Under the pieces are notes generated by a model. That model was not told the DNA's origin and did no database searches. It saw only the letters and a program-made list of their open reading frames with translations. Positions 1-9,829 of a DNA stretch of 64,000 nt are shown here, piece by piece (the first letter of the stretch is position 1; each line of letters starts with the position of its first letter). Source of the DNA: Peribacillus frigoritolerans (GTDB lineage: Bacteria > Bacillota > Bacilli > Bacillales > DSM-1321); assembly GCA_030562215.1 (NCBI GenBank), contig JAUPFL010000001.1, forward strand, positions 2,592,501-2,656,500. Reading direction: 5' to 3'. The position numbers and the translations under genes were made by a program.

Positions 1-1
1 T

Positions 2-184
2 CTTGAAGAAATACATAAATACCGATTGCTGAACGATATGGGATACATTGTTTGTGAGCATGGCCATGATGTTACTTTGCCAGAAAAAGTTGGTGACTTT
101 ACCGTTAAGAGAAAAGAAGTTTATGGCGTCATTGCCGTTACGATTTATCAATGGGGAAATGTACACGAACAGGGGGAACTATGA
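2..184 (+). CDS. rsmD: rsmD (ylbH), 3' end: 16S rRNA guanine(966)-N2 methyltransferase
   Basis: Only the last 60 codons are inside the window, read in frame from base 2 to the TGA at 182-184. The peptide contains the DMGYIVCEHG and YGVIAVTIYQWG segments typical of the C-terminal Rossmann-fold part of RsmD/YlbH, which methylates G966 of 16S rRNA in the small subunit. The catalytic motif lies upstream and cannot be seen. The stop codon abuts the coaD start at 185, the same coupling seen in Bacillus. The assignment rests on this order and the tail sequence. Confidence 0.85.
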   Translation, partial: LEEIHKYRLLNDMGYIVCEHGHDVTLPEKVGDFTVKRKEVYGVIAVTIYQWGNVHEQGEL

Positions 185-676
<492 letters not shown>

Positions 677-710
677 AAAAAGAGCATTGCCAACGCGCAA
701 TGCTCTTTTT
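677..710. terminator. Bidirectional terminator between coaD and ylbJ
   Basis: A 14-bp inverted repeat (677-690 with 697-710) with a 6-nt loop is flanked by A and T runs. It can end transcription of coaD on the plus strand and of ylbJ on the minus strand, which converge here. Confidence 0.9.
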
Positions 711-714
711 CGGT

Positions 715-1928
715 TTACGAAAGGCTTTTGAATAGCCTTTTGGTAAATATGATGATGTATAGGATCAAAAACACAAGTGTTAAAATGGGGCCAATATCAA
801 GCATGCTTTGATATAGGGAATTCGCGTGTTCATCTGATCCGCTGACTGGGAATGCGTTTATCGGGTTGCCGCTGTACATTGTGCCTTTATAGAATGGTTC
901 CCAAAGCAGGACGGTAATAATGGATGCCAGAAGGCCATGTGCTATCCTAGCCAGAAAAAGGGAGTGAAACGAATGTCCGTTGCGGCAATGATGCTGGCAA
1001 CTTGCGCTTGAATGCTGAACCCATTGAAAGCTAAGATGAAACTTGTCATCACAGTTTGCTGAAAGAGTGTCGCCTCTTCGACCGTGCTGGTTAATTTTGA
1101 ACCTAGAGTCATTTCAAACATGCCTGATATGAAGGGGAGGCTTAAGGAATCGGGGAAATTAAAAATATGTAAAATTCCTCCGACCCCAGAAGCTAGCAAT
1201 CCGGTAATGTTCATATGAAATAAAAGCTTGTTCACCACAGAAAAGAGAATGATGAACCCCCGATCATCAATAGGGTTTGGATGGATGAGAGTACCGCATC
1301 TCCAAGTAAACTGCCAAATGGTCTTGTTTCTTTTATTCTGGTTCGATGCATTTGGCTAAAGGCTTGTCTTATGGAAGGGAGCTTGGTCAGTACTTTTGTA
1401 TGGGATTTTTCTTCTTTCCAACGGTAAAAACGCATGATGATGCCTACACAAAAATTTCTAGGTAATGGGAAAGCGCAAGGATGATCCCTAAATGAGGATT
1501 GTGGAAAAAACCAACGGCAACGGCTACGAACAGGAACAATGGATTGGATGAATTAGTAAAACAAACGAGTCTTTCAGCTTCAATGCGGGTCAATTGTTCT
1601 TCCTGACGAAGCCTTACAGTGAATTTCGCCCCGGCTGGAAATCCTGATGCAAGTCCCATTGCCCAAACGAAACCACCCACTCCTGGTACACGGAATAAGG
1701 GACGCATAAATGGTTCGAGCATGACACCAATGAACCTGACAACCCCAAAACTGATTAATAACTCCGAGAAAATCAAGAAAGGTAAAAGCGAAGGGAAAAC
1801 AATTGTCCACCAAATATTCAGTCCGCTTTTGGAAGCTTCAAAGGATTCTTGGGGAAGATGATCAAGCCAACTGCCATCATCGTGACGGAGGTAGCTAACA
1901 GTACTGTTTTAGATTTTGATTTTAGCAA
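715..1928 (-). CDS. ylbJ: ylbJ: sporulation integral membrane protein (four frameshifts)
   Basis: Polytopic membrane protein of the YlbJ family, known in B. subtilis as a SigE-dependent protein needed for heat-resistant spores. The TTG at 1926-1928 is the best start because an AGGAGG-type site (rc near 1935-1942) sits just upstream. As sequenced, the frame breaks at about 1851-1854 (G run), 1450-1454 (A run), 1257-1261 (C run) and 955-959 (A run). Each break is repaired by adding one base to the run. The repaired protein is about 405 residues, close to the 408 of B. subtilis, and has several hydrophobic helices with nucleoside-transporter-like gate features. It converges on coaD and diverges from ylbK. 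Confidence 0.88.
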
Positions 1929-2233
1929 AATTCAGCCTCCTCTTGAAGGTTACTAAATAAGGGCAGTTCGTTTCGTATATAATAAAATATGAACTTCTTT
2001 TTCTCGAAAAGTAAGCGCATGATGGAATAAGGATTGTACCGACATGTAAAGAAGATGTTCTGTACAATGGAATTTCAATGCAGCCCTTCACTTCATTGGC
2101 TACATGGTTTATATTTGCCATGCTTGTTTCACTGTCAATATAAATAATATGCTTCTATAAATCCGTTTAAGACCATAACTTTGAATGAGTGTTATTTCAA
2201 TATTTTGAATTAGTTAAAGCGGGAGGGATATCT
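1929..2233. other. Intergenic region between divergent ylbJ and ylbK
   Basis: About 300 bases with no credible gene. It should hold the promoters of both divergent genes. AT-rich stretches such as TATATAATAAAATAT near 1976-1990 are present, but I could not assign a convincing -35/-10 pair on either strand. Confidence 0.5.
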
Positions 2234-3031
2234 TTGTCGAAACCAAAGGTCGGGCTTGCACTTGGGTCAGGAGGAGCTAGGGGGTTTGCACATATTGGCG
2301 TGATAAAGGTATTGCAGCAAGAAGGCATTCCGATAGATATGATTGCTGGAAGCAGCATGGGAGCTATGGTTGCAGCCTTTTATGGAGCGGGGTCGGATAT
2401 CGAGAGGCTCTATAAGTTGTCCCGTGCATTTAAGCGAAAGTATTATTTGGACTTCACCATACCTAAGATGGGCTTCATTTCGGGTAAACGGACAAAGGAT
2501 TTAATCAGGGTATTTACATATGGCAAGAAATTTGAAGAACTTGATATTCCTGTGGCGGTGGTCGCCACTGATATAAAAACGGGGGAAAAAGTCATTTTTC
2601 AGGAAGGCCCCATCGCACCGGCTGTAAGGGCAAGCATCTCCATTCCAGGCATTTTCATTCCCGAAAAAATCGGAAACAGACTGCTTGTTGATGGCGGTGT
2701 TGTTGACAGGGTTCCTGTTTCAGTCGTGAAGGATATGGGAGCAGACATCATTATTGGTGTGGATGTAGCCCACGTGAAACAGGATATGGAGATAAACTCC
2801 ATTTATGACGTCATCATGCAAAGCCTCGATATCCTGCAAATGGAGCTGGTTAAAAGCAGGGAGTTTGCTTCAGACGTCATGATACGCCCCAGGGTTGAGA
2901 AATACAGCTCGAAATCATTTACAAACGTACAGGAAATAATTAGTATTGGAGAAGAAGCTGCAAGAGGTAAGATAGATCAAATTAAGCAGAGCATTGTTAC
3001 TTGGAAGGAGTCCTTTGAAGATGAGCCGTAA
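2234..3031 (+). CDS. ylbK: ylbK: patatin-like phospholipase family protein
   Basis: Predicted serine acyl hydrolase of the patatin/RssA family; the substrate in Bacillus is not established. Seen in the 265-residue product: the oxyanion-hole glycine motif GSGGARG at 11-17, the nucleophile elbow GSSMG at 39-43 with Ser41, and the catalytic Asp in DGG at 153-155. The TTG at 2234 is chosen because GGGAGGG lies 7 bases upstream and the protein then matches the usual length of about 260. Its 3' end overlaps the ylbL start by 11 bases, so the two are co-translated. No signal peptide is visible. Confidence 0.93.
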   Translation: MSKPKVGLALGSGGARGFAHIGVIKVLQQEGIPIDMIAGSSMGAMVAAFYGAGSDIERLYKLSRAFKRKYYLDFTIPKMGFISGKRTKDLIRVFTYGKKFEELDIPVAVVATDIKTGEKVIFQEGPIAPAVRASISIPGIFIPEKIGNRLLVDGGVVDRVPVSVVKDMGADIIIGVDVAHVKQDMEINSIYDVIMQSLDILQMELVKSREFASDVMIRPRVEKYSSKSFTNVQEIISIGEEAARGKIDQIKQSIVTWKESFEDEP

Positions 3032-4046
3032 AATGTATGTACGCACTTTCCTGGTGGTGGCTATACTTCTCATAGCATCAGCCCTTTATTCCCTACCTTT
3101 TTATGTGTCAAAACCAGGAATGGCTAAAGAATTGGAGCCAATCATTGAGGTATCCGGAGGAGATGAAGCAAAAGGAAGCTTTATGTTAACCACTGTAAGG
3201 ATGGGCCGGGCGAATATATATTCCTACATGCTGGCGAAGTGGAGCAAATATCAGGAGCTTTATCCGGAAACATCCATCCGAACCGAAGATGAAACAGATG
3301 AAGAATATAATATCAGGCAGCTCCACTTGATGGATGGCTCTAAAAATAATGCCATTAAGATCGCATATGAAAAAGCAGGGAAAGAAGTCGAATACGAGTA
3401 CCTGGGTGTATATGTTTTGGACGTGCTAAAAGGAATGCCGGCAGCTAAAGAGCTGAAAGCGGGCGATCAAATCATTCAGGTTGATGATGTTAAATTCAAG
3501 TCCGCACAGGAATTCATGGACTATATTAACGGAAAGAAGGCCGGAGATGAAGTTAAAATAGTCTATAAGCGGGAAGAGACAGAGAAAACGGCCGTTCTTT
3601 CATTGCAGCCATTTAAAAATGACCCAAATAGGGTAGGAATCGGCATTTCGCTGGATGATAATCGAAAAGTGACCACTAAACCAGCGATTGCCATAGATTC
3701 AGAACAAATAGGCGGTCCTTCGGCTGGTTTAATGTTTTCATTGGAAATTTATAATCAATTAACCAAAGGTGATCTTACAAATGGATATGACATAGCGGGT
3801 ACGGGAACGATGTCCGATGATGGGACAGTCGGTCCAATTGGCGGAATTCAACAGAAAATAGTTGCAGCCGATAAGTCTGGAGCCGAAATATTCTTTGCCC
3901 CGAATGAAAACGGAGCAGCAGGTTCGAATTATGAAGATGCACTCATTGCAGCAAAGGATATTGACACCGACATGAAGATCGTGCCGATTGACACCTTTGA
4001 AGATGCAATAACCTATTTAACGAAGCTAAATGGAAAAGAAAATTGA
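3021..4046 (+). CDS. ylbL: ylbL: membrane-anchored PDZ-Lon-type serine protease
   Basis: In B. subtilis YlbL degrades the SOS division inhibitor YneA and so helps checkpoint recovery. The 341-residue protein has an N-terminal membrane anchor (about 8-28), a PDZ domain (about 125-190) and a C-terminal Lon protease domain. The Ser234-Lys279 dyad is visible (GGPSAG and QQKIVAAD) at the same positions as in the B. subtilis enzyme. The ATG at 3021 follows GGAG and overlaps the ylbK stop. The catalytic domain should face the outside of the membrane. The frame is intact and a terminator follows. Confidence 0.96.
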   Translation: MSRKMYVRTFLVVAILLIASALYSLPFYVSKPGMAKELEPIIEVSGGDEAKGSFMLTTVRMGRANIYSYMLAKWSKYQELYPETSIRTEDETDEEYNIRQLHLMDGSKNNAIKIAYEKAGKEVEYEYLGVYVLDVLKGMPAAKELKAGDQIIQVDDVKFKSAQEFMDYINGKKAGDEVKIVYKREETEKTAVLSLQPFKNDPNRVGIGISLDDNRKVTTKPAIAIDSEQIGGPSAGLMFSLEIYNQLTKGDLTNGYDIAGTGTMSDDGTVGPIGGIQQKIVAADKSGAEIFFAPNENGAAGSNYEDALIAAKDIDTDMKIVPIDTFEDAITYLTKLNGKEN

Positions 4047-4085
4047 AAAAAGCGCAGGCAGTCACCTACTGTTTGCGCTTTTTTT
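4046..4085. terminator. Bidirectional terminator between ylbL and ylbM
   Basis: The inverted repeat 4046-4062/4068-4085 has a GC-rich core (AGCGCAGGCAGT) and terminal A/T runs, so it can serve both converging genes. Confidence 0.88.
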
Positions 4086-4140
4086 GATGATTAGTTTTTT
4101 TTACTCTAAAGGATGAAACGGACCAATCTTGAACCATTCT

Positions 4141-5343
4141 TCATTTGAAAATGATGGGAGATTCATATTCCCGTTTCATCAATGCGGCTTGATACGGTTC
4201 GGACAAGCCCAGTGCATATACCTGTGCTGCTCTCAAGTCCGTATCGATGTCCTGCTTCCGATAGGACGAAAGTTTAGAGATGAGCGGGAGGGGCAAGCCT
4301 TTTTTACAGAGCCAAGATATTCTTGTCCCCGGCCATTCATGCCGAGAAGTCTGATATAGGCTGGTTGGTCATTGTGAATCACCTGTTCCTTTAATGTATG
4401 GGTCAATATATGGACACACATCCGCTGTAGCCGTGTCCATGTATAGCGTTTTGTCTTAAGCGCTGCCATGAACCCAGTAAAGCTCGAAGATTGGTTGGCC
4501 ATCTCCTTTATTCGGTGTTCTATGCCTTCCTCAATTTCGTATATTGCTGCCAATTCGGTTAAAGAGGAGGAAAGGATACGGTATTTCAACATGGACCAAT
4601 ACATTTCCCAGTCATGCAAGGCATGGTAGTGCATTAAATATTTTTCAAGACCACTCAACGTCGCTTGTGGAATATAGCTGGAAACAGAATTTAAATCCTG
4701 ATGTTCATGGATGGCTTTACGTATCCCAGTTGCGCTGGCAATAGGGTCTTTGGACAACTTTGTTTCATGGTATCCGGCAGCGACCCTTTGAATCGTATAA
4801 GGGCGAATGGAGTAGCCGTTTGAAAGGGCAGCACTTACATATTCCTTTCAAGGATATTATTCGGCTTCGTCAAATCCAATGCCGCATCATCATTGATGAT
4901 CGAACGATAAGCCTGGGCAGCACTTGCCGGATAACTATTACCGGCATCCATGGCCGATTTAATTGCGGCATCGAATGCAGCGGAATTATCCGAAAGAATT
5001 CTGTGGGCGGTGATGAATGGTTCAATTTTGCCATCCTCGCTTCCGAAGCAAAAGGAGTCACAGCCAAGGGATTCCAAAAGAGCGATAGATCCTTTTGCAA
5101 ATATTTCCGCCTTCTGTGTCGCGAAAGCATAGGGCAGCTCAATGACAAGGTCTATGCCGCCATTCAAGGCCATTTCGGCACGTGTCCACTTGCTGACGAT
5201 AGCGGGCTCGCCACGCTGTAAGAAGGGTCCGCTCATAACAGCGACAATAACATCTGCCCCTGTTTTTCTCTACTTTCTCTCGCATGTAAAACATGTCCAT
5301 TGTGAAAAGGGTTATATTCGACTACTAAACCGCAAGCTTTCAT
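4141..5343 (-). CDS. tmcAL: tmcAL (ylbM): tRNA(Met) cytidine acetate ligase (three frameshifts)
   Basis: Forms N4-acetylcytidine at the wobble base of elongator tRNA-Met from acetate and ATP. The ATG at 5341-5343 begins [17 protein letters not shown], which contains the nucleotidyltransferase ATP-binding motif HNGH. The frame breaks at about 5263-5267 (T run), 4845-4852 and 4300-4305 (T run). Restoring one base at each gives a continuous protein of about 401 residues, against 415 in B. subtilis. It ends at the TGA complementary to 4141-4143. The gene converges on ylbL and diverges from yceD, as in Bacillus. Confidence 0.9.
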
Positions 5344-5505
5344 TCGTTCACCTCAGAGAAAAACTTTGTATTTTATCAACTTAGTGCTAAAATAGTATTT
5401 CAAGTAAAATTACTATAAGTAATCGTCTGGATTTTTGTTTGAAAATGATTCATAAAACTTAGACAATCAGTTAGGATGACTACATTATAGTGTAAAGAAA
5501 AAATA

Positions 5506-5534
5506 TTGACAAACTTATAATTGAAAGCTATAAT
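5506..5534 (+). promoter_or_regulatory. SigA promoter for yceD-rpmF
   Basis: A perfect TTGACA (5506-5511) is separated by 17 bases from a perfect TATAAT (5529-5534). It lies 28 bases upstream of the yceD start. It is the strongest consensus promoter in the window and fits a ribosomal protein operon. Confidence 0.9.
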
Positions 5535-5562
5535 TATTTTTGTTGCCTTGAGGTGATTTCAT

Positions 5563-6084
5563 TTGAAATGGACGATTAGTCAACTTCAAAAAATTCGGGA
5601 CAAAGATTTACGGTTTGATGAACTGGTGGATGTCTTGGACATTAGAGAAAGAGACCCGCAAATTCGCGATGTTTCTCCGATCAGAGTAGCAGGAAGAGCT
5701 GATATCAGCTCGACCGAGATTACTTTTCACTTGCATCTTTCAGGTGAATTAACATTACCTTGCTCCCGTACACTGGTAGACGTTAAATATCCGATTGATA
5801 TTGATACAAAGGAAACCTTTCTTTTAAAGGCAGATGGCACAGATTTCTACGGAGATGATGTCACTGTTGTGGAAGGTGACGTTGTAGACCTAATACCGGT
5901 AATTAAAGAAAATTTATTGCTAGAAATTCCGATGCAGGTTTTTTGTGAGGATGTCGATTCGAATGAAGCTGCTCCTCAATCTGGGAAAGACTGGGCTGTT
6001 ATTTCCGAAGAGGAAAATGAGCATAAGGTTGATCCGAGATTTGCAAAGCTTGCCGACTTTTTTGACAACAATAAAGAATCTTGA
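5563..6084 (+). CDS. ylbN: yceD (ylbN): DUF177 family protein
   Basis: Member of the YceD/DUF177 family that nearly always precedes rpmF in bacteria; plant and E. coli homologues are linked to 23S rRNA accumulation. The 173-residue acidic product shows the family pattern of a central LPCSRTL segment (residues 65-71) and an acidic tail. The start is a TTG at 5563 preceded by GAGGTGAT. It is co-transcribed with rpmF from the consensus promoter just upstream. The molecular role in Bacillus is not settled. Confidence 0.92.
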   Translation: MKWTISQLQKIRDKDLRFDELVDVLDIRERDPQIRDVSPIRVAGRADISSTEITFHLHLSGELTLPCSRTLVDVKYPIDIDTKETFLLKADGTDFYGDDVTVVEGDVVDLIPVIKENLLLEIPMQVFCEDVDSNEAAPQSGKDWAVISEEENEHKVDPRFAKLADFFDNNKES

Positions 6085-6147
6085 TTGGAACGAAAAATCG
6101 TTAATCGATTTTTCCAGCTTTTTTATATTTTTAAGGAGGTGGGAATA

Positions 6148-6320
6148 ATGGCTGTACCTTTTAGAAGAACGTCGAAAACTGTAAAAGAAAACGTCGTACG
6201 CACTTCAAGCTTCAAGTACCTGGTATGGTAGAATGCCCGAGCTGTGGTGGAATGACTCTTTCACATCACGTTTGTAAAGAATGTGGAACATATAAAGGAA
6301 AAGAAGTTGTCGCAAAATAA
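6148..6320 (+). CDS. rpmF: rpmF: 50S ribosomal protein L32 (frameshifted)
   Basis: L32 is a small zinc-ribbon protein of the large subunit. AAGGAGGTGGG precedes the ATG at 6148. The first 13 codons read [13 protein letters not shown], then the frame is lost at the AAAA run at 6183-6186. One extra A restores a 57-residue protein with two cysteine pairs (CPSC and CKEC) that bind zinc, followed by [11 protein letters not shown]. Without the repair the frame stops at about codon 25. A broken L32 gene in an otherwise ordinary chromosome is unlikely, so this points to a sequencing error. It is too short and broken to appear as a simple open frame. Confidence 0.93.
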
Positions 6321-6369
6321 TTTCTTGACCTACTTGAGAGCTTAGCTTTCTTGATGCAACACGCTAATC

Positions 6370-6400
6370 AAAGCGCAGGGATTTTTCTCTGTGCTTTTTT
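6370..6400 (+). terminator. Terminator after rpmF
   Basis: The hairpin AAAGCGCAGGG/CTCTGTGCTTT has some G-U pairs and a T-rich loop. It is followed by a T run and ends the yceD-rpmF unit. Confidence 0.75.
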
Positions 6401-6467
6401 ACAAATATATTTGGCAGAATATTTCGAATCATCCACATTTGCCAATGATTTTGGAGAAGGTGTTTAC

Positions 6468-7232
6468 ATGGATCAGGTGATTGAAGTTGAAAGGGATAAA
6501 CGCGGTTTCGTGAAGCTTCTATTTAATAGACCGGAGAAAAGGAATGCCGTGAATTATCAGCTGATGGACGAACTTGAGTCGATATTGTCAGAAGCTGCAT
6601 GCGATGATGAAGTTAAGTTGCTGGTCCTGACAGGGGCGGGCTCTGAGGCGTTCTGTTCAGGCGGGGATCTAAGGGAATTTCAGGATTTGCATACAGATGA
6701 AGAGGCCTTTGCTATGTTATCGAAAATGGGTGAAATTCTTTATAAACTAGCAGTTTTCCCAAAACCGACAATAGCGCTAATCAATGGAAGTGCTTTCGGC
6801 GGTGGATGCGAAATAGCGACAGCTTGTGATTTCAGATTAGCAAAGAGGGAAGCTAGGCTAGGGTTTGTGCAAGGTACTCTAGGGATAACGACAGGCTGGG
6901 GCGGAGCAACGCTTTTACTTGAAAAAATACCAGAGCAAAAAGCGCTAAAGCTATTATTGGATGCAAAAATACATAAAGCCGAGGAAGCGAAGGAACTTGG
7001 TTTCGTAGATGAGATAGTCGGAGAAGGTACCGATGGATGGGAATGGTTCGCGGAAGATTTTCTCCGCCATGAGACAGGGGTATTGATGGCCTATAAACGA
7101 TTGCTGGTCCATAAATGGCAGGATGGCGGGCTTAAAGGAAGAATGGATGCGGAAATCCGGGAATGTTCCAAACTGTGGGCGAGTGATGAGCATCATGCTG
7201 CAGTCGAGCGTTTTTTAAATAAGAAAAAATAA
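6468..7232 (+). CDS. Enoyl-CoA hydratase/isomerase (crotonase) family protein
   Basis: A 254-residue crotonase-fold acyl-CoA enzyme. The oxyanion-hole segment CSGGDL is at 63-68 and the second glycine-rich segment GGGCE at 111-115, with Glu115 at the first catalytic position. The second catalytic glutamate of true hydratases appears to be replaced by Gln135 (FVQGTLGITTGWGG, 133-146). Hydration is therefore uncertain, and isomerase or decarboxylase activity is possible. The ATG at 6468 follows GGAGAAGG. It stands alone between rpmF and rsfA; related genes occupy this place in some other Bacillaceae. The substrate is unknown. Confidence 0.85.
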   Translation: MDQVIEVERDKRGFVKLLFNRPEKRNAVNYQLMDELESILSEAACDDEVKLLVLTGAGSEAFCSGGDLREFQDLHTDEEAFAMLSKMGEILYKLAVFPKPTIALINGSAFGGGCEIATACDFRLAKREARLGFVQGTLGITTGWGGATLLLEKIPEQKALKLLLDAKIHKAEEAKELGFVDEIVGEGTDGWEWFAEDFLRHETGVLMAYKRLLVHKWQDGGLKGRMDAEIRECSKLWASDEHHAAVERFLNKKK

Positions 7233-7311
7233 TCATTACACGCTCTATATACCTTCTATCTTTCCTAGCATGTGCATATTATGAATTAAAACTTGCTAAG
7301 GAGGTAGAGAG

Positions 7312-7931
7312 ATGACGATTGCGAGACAAGATGCATGGACTCATGATGAGGATCTGTTGTTGGCTGAAGTGGTACTAAGGCATATACGAGAAGGCAGTAC
7401 ACAATTAAAGGCGTTTGAAGAAGTGGGGAAACAGTTATCGAGGACATCTGCTGCTTGTGGGTTCCGTTGGAATTCATTTGTCAGGAAGCAATATAAATCA
7501 GGGATAGAGCTGGCGAAAAAACAAAGGAAAGAACAGGCAGTCAATAATCCTGAAGTGGAAAGGGATTCGGTTGCAGCGGTGGAAAATGTCATGATTGAAG
7601 AAAAAAGCCCGAGCATGAAGATAAAGAATCTATTACCCTTCAGGAAGTTATATTATATTTAACCAAAATGGATGAATTCTTTCAGCTTGATAATAAGGAA
7701 AAGGAACGGATTTCTGAGCGGTCCCTATTTCTTGAACGGGAAAATGTCCGATTACTGGAAGAGAATGTCCTGCTTAAGGAAAACCTGAAAGCTGTTGAGG
7801 AAGATTATCGTGCGTTAATGCAGATCATGGAGCGTGCAAGAAAACTTAGTGTGCAAGAGGACGAAAAGGCGAATCCGAAGGTGAGTTTTCAAATGGATAA
7901 GAATGGTAATTTGGAAAGGGTCAATAAATAA
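7312..7931 (+). CDS. rsfA: rsfA (ylbO): prespore-specific transcriptional regulator (frameshifted)
   Basis: RsfA family regulator, expressed under SigF in the forespore of B. subtilis and modulating SigF-dependent genes. The N-terminal Myb/SANT-like domain (about residues 1-65: W-T-HDEDLLLAE through CGFRWNSFVRK) should bind DNA. The C-terminal part is a coiled coil rich in Glu, Leu and Lys. AAGGAGGTAGAGAG precedes the ATG at 7312. The frame breaks at about 7619-7623. Adding one G gives a 206-residue product, against 193 in B. subtilis. It converges on ylbP. Confidence 0.9.
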
Positions 7932-7963
7932 AAAATGCGGGTGGGAAAATCCGCCCGCATTTT
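7931..7963. terminator. Bidirectional terminator between rsfA and ylbP
   Basis: The stem AAAATGCGGGTGGGA/TCCGCCCGCATTTT with an AAAA loop overlaps the rsfA stop and serves both converging genes. Confidence 0.9.
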
Positions 7964-7975
7964 CTTGCTACTTCC

Positions 7976-8464
7976 TTATTCTTCTGTATCTATTTCTTTA
8001 TTATCTTGTATGTCAAATGGGCTCCAAATCAGTGGGTTCTCTCCGAGGTCCCTGTCCAAATCATAGGAAACAGCAGAAAAACCCATCTTTTTCCAAAAGT
8101 CTTGTGAATGGACTCTTGGGTTGGTTTTGATAGGCATGTTCAGGCTTTTGGCGAATTCGACCAAAGCTCTTCCATAACCTTTTTTCTGATAGTTAGGCAG
8201 GACTTCAAGTTTCCAAAGAACAAGGAAATCCCTGGACTTGTCAAAATACCGGTCGAATTTAGCGCTTCTTTTATACAGGCTCATGCGGGCTACGAGTTTA
8301 TCGCCATAAAAGATTCCGTAAAAAGGTGATTGGCTGTCATTTTCGATGATGTTACCCTCTAAATCATCTAGCATGGACAGTTCCTGTATCCCGTATTCTT
8401 TGAATTTTTTGAATTCCTCAAGCGTTTTAAAATTTACAAGTAATCGTTCAACCTTGTATTCCAT
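7976..8464 (-). CDS. ylbP: ylbP: GNAT-family N-acetyltransferase
   Basis: Predicted acetyl-CoA-dependent acetyltransferase with unknown acceptor. The 162-residue product starts at the ATG complementary to 8462-8464, with GGGGAGC upstream, rather than at an upstream in-frame start. The acetyl-CoA-binding pyrophosphate loop is visible as QKKGYGRALVEFA in the second half, preceded by the strand LWKLEVLPNY. Length and position match YlbP of B. subtilis (160 residues). Some relatives are annotated as glycosylphosphatidyl or peptide acetyltransferases, but nothing here decides that. Confidence 0.88.
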   Translation of the reverse strand: MEYKVERLLVNFKTLEEFKKFKEYGIQELSMLDDLEGNIIENDSQSPFYGIFYGDKLVARMSLYKRSAKFDRYFDKSRDFLVLWKLEVLPNYQKKGYGRALVEFAKSLNMPIKTNPRVHSQDFWKKMGFSAVSYDLDRDLGENPLIWSPFDIQDNKEIDTEE

Positions 8465-8927
8465 AAAAAAGCTCCCCTTAATTCTGATAAACCTCTTCCG
8501 ATAGTACCCTTTGAAAGTCATCCCACTGATCTTTACATGTGGAATTCCAGCTCAGGTTAAATCTAGTATGACATCATCGACTTATCCTGGCTGACTAAAT
8601 GCTTATAGCCTTTTATCCCCCGCCCTTTTCCCTTCAATTTCTCTTGGGTTGAGTTTGGAGTTATCTTTTGTTCCTGTAAATTCTTCAAAATGGCTAAGCT
8701 TTTCGTATCTAATATACCATTAAATTAACACTTAAAGAAGAAAATATATCTTCAATGGCGTATTAATAATTCTTTCCATTGGTATTTTATGATGAGGCAT
8801 CGTTAATGGCAGTTCAATTTCATTCAATCAGATTGGCTGCGTTTTCCAACGATGGGAAAATTGGTGCAGGGTAAAAAAGATAATGTGATAAAATAGAAAT
8901 ATATTTCAAAAAGTAAGGAAGGGTATT
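8465..8927. other. Intergenic region between divergent ylbP and panE
   Basis: About 460 bases with no open frame that looks coding, no clear hairpin and no repeat. It must contain the ylbP and panE promoters. GATAAAAT near 8886-8893 could be a -10 for panE, but no matching -35 is clear. Confidence 0.5.
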
Positions 8928-9829
8928 ATGAGAATTGGAATCATTGGCGGAGGGGCCATAGGGCTGCTGTTTGCGTCTCATTTAAGTGAAAAACATAATG
9001 TGACTCTATATACTCATACCTCGGAACAGGCGTCCATCATCCAACGTGATGGAATCCGCCTTATTGAGGATGGTGAAAGCCGACTGCTGACAGGCATCAT
9101 TTCTAAGGGGCTGGATGAAGGGATATCGGATGTGGATCTTCTTATAATGGCCGTCAAGCAATATCACCTTCCGCAAATACTGCCTAGGATCAAAGGCATT
9201 CAGGTTCCATTGCTATTCTTGCAGAATGGCTATGGGCATATTTCTTATTTAAAGCAGCTTCAATCCCCAACCATATATGTGGGGGTAGTGGAGCATGGAG
9301 CATTGAAACATGATGGGAATACCGTGGAGCATACGGGGCTCGGCATTACAAAGGTTGCTTCCTATAAAGGGGAACTTGAGCAACTATCGTTATTGAATGA
9401 AAGGATCGATCATTTTCCTTTTAAGATGAGTGAAGATTTTCACTCGATGCTGATGGATAAACTTGTCGTCAATGCAGTGATAAATCCATTAACGGCGATA
9501 CTTAATGTGGAAAATGGCGGTTTAATCACTAACTCTTTTTACTACCAATTATTTCAAGAACTTTTTGAGGAAATCTCAGTATTTTGGAAATTCAAAATAA
9601 GGCTGAGTCATTTGAACATGTGAAATCCGTTTGTATGGCAACTGCGGAAAATCGATCGTCAATGCTAAAAGATTTAGAAAATGGCCGTAAAACGGAAATT
9701 GATGCTATTTTGGGTCATATCCTCTCGGAGGCAAAGAGTAAAGGGAAAAGTGGTTGCCTGACGTCTTCTCTATATAAGATGGTCAAAGGAAAAAGAGTCT
9801 CAGGGGGGATGAGGATGTGCCGTACGTAG
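8928..9829 (+). CDS. panE: panE (ylbQ): 2-dehydropantoate 2-reductase (frameshifted)
   Basis: Reduces ketopantoate to pantoate with NADPH in pantothenate/CoA synthesis. The Rossmann dinucleotide motif GGGAIG is at residues 7-12 and the ketopantoate-reductase C-terminal helical domain follows (LMDKLVVNAVINPLTAIL with the conserved Lys and Asn). GGAAGG precedes the ATG at 8928. The frame breaks in the T run at 9582-9585. Adding one T joins the two halves into about 300 residues (298 in B. subtilis). Its end overlaps the next gene by 13 bases. Confidence 0.92.

Noticed and set aside
1909-2121. Minus-strand open frame of 70 codons upstream of ylbJ
   Set aside because: No ribosome site, composition unlike a protein, and it runs across the promoter region into the ylbJ start.
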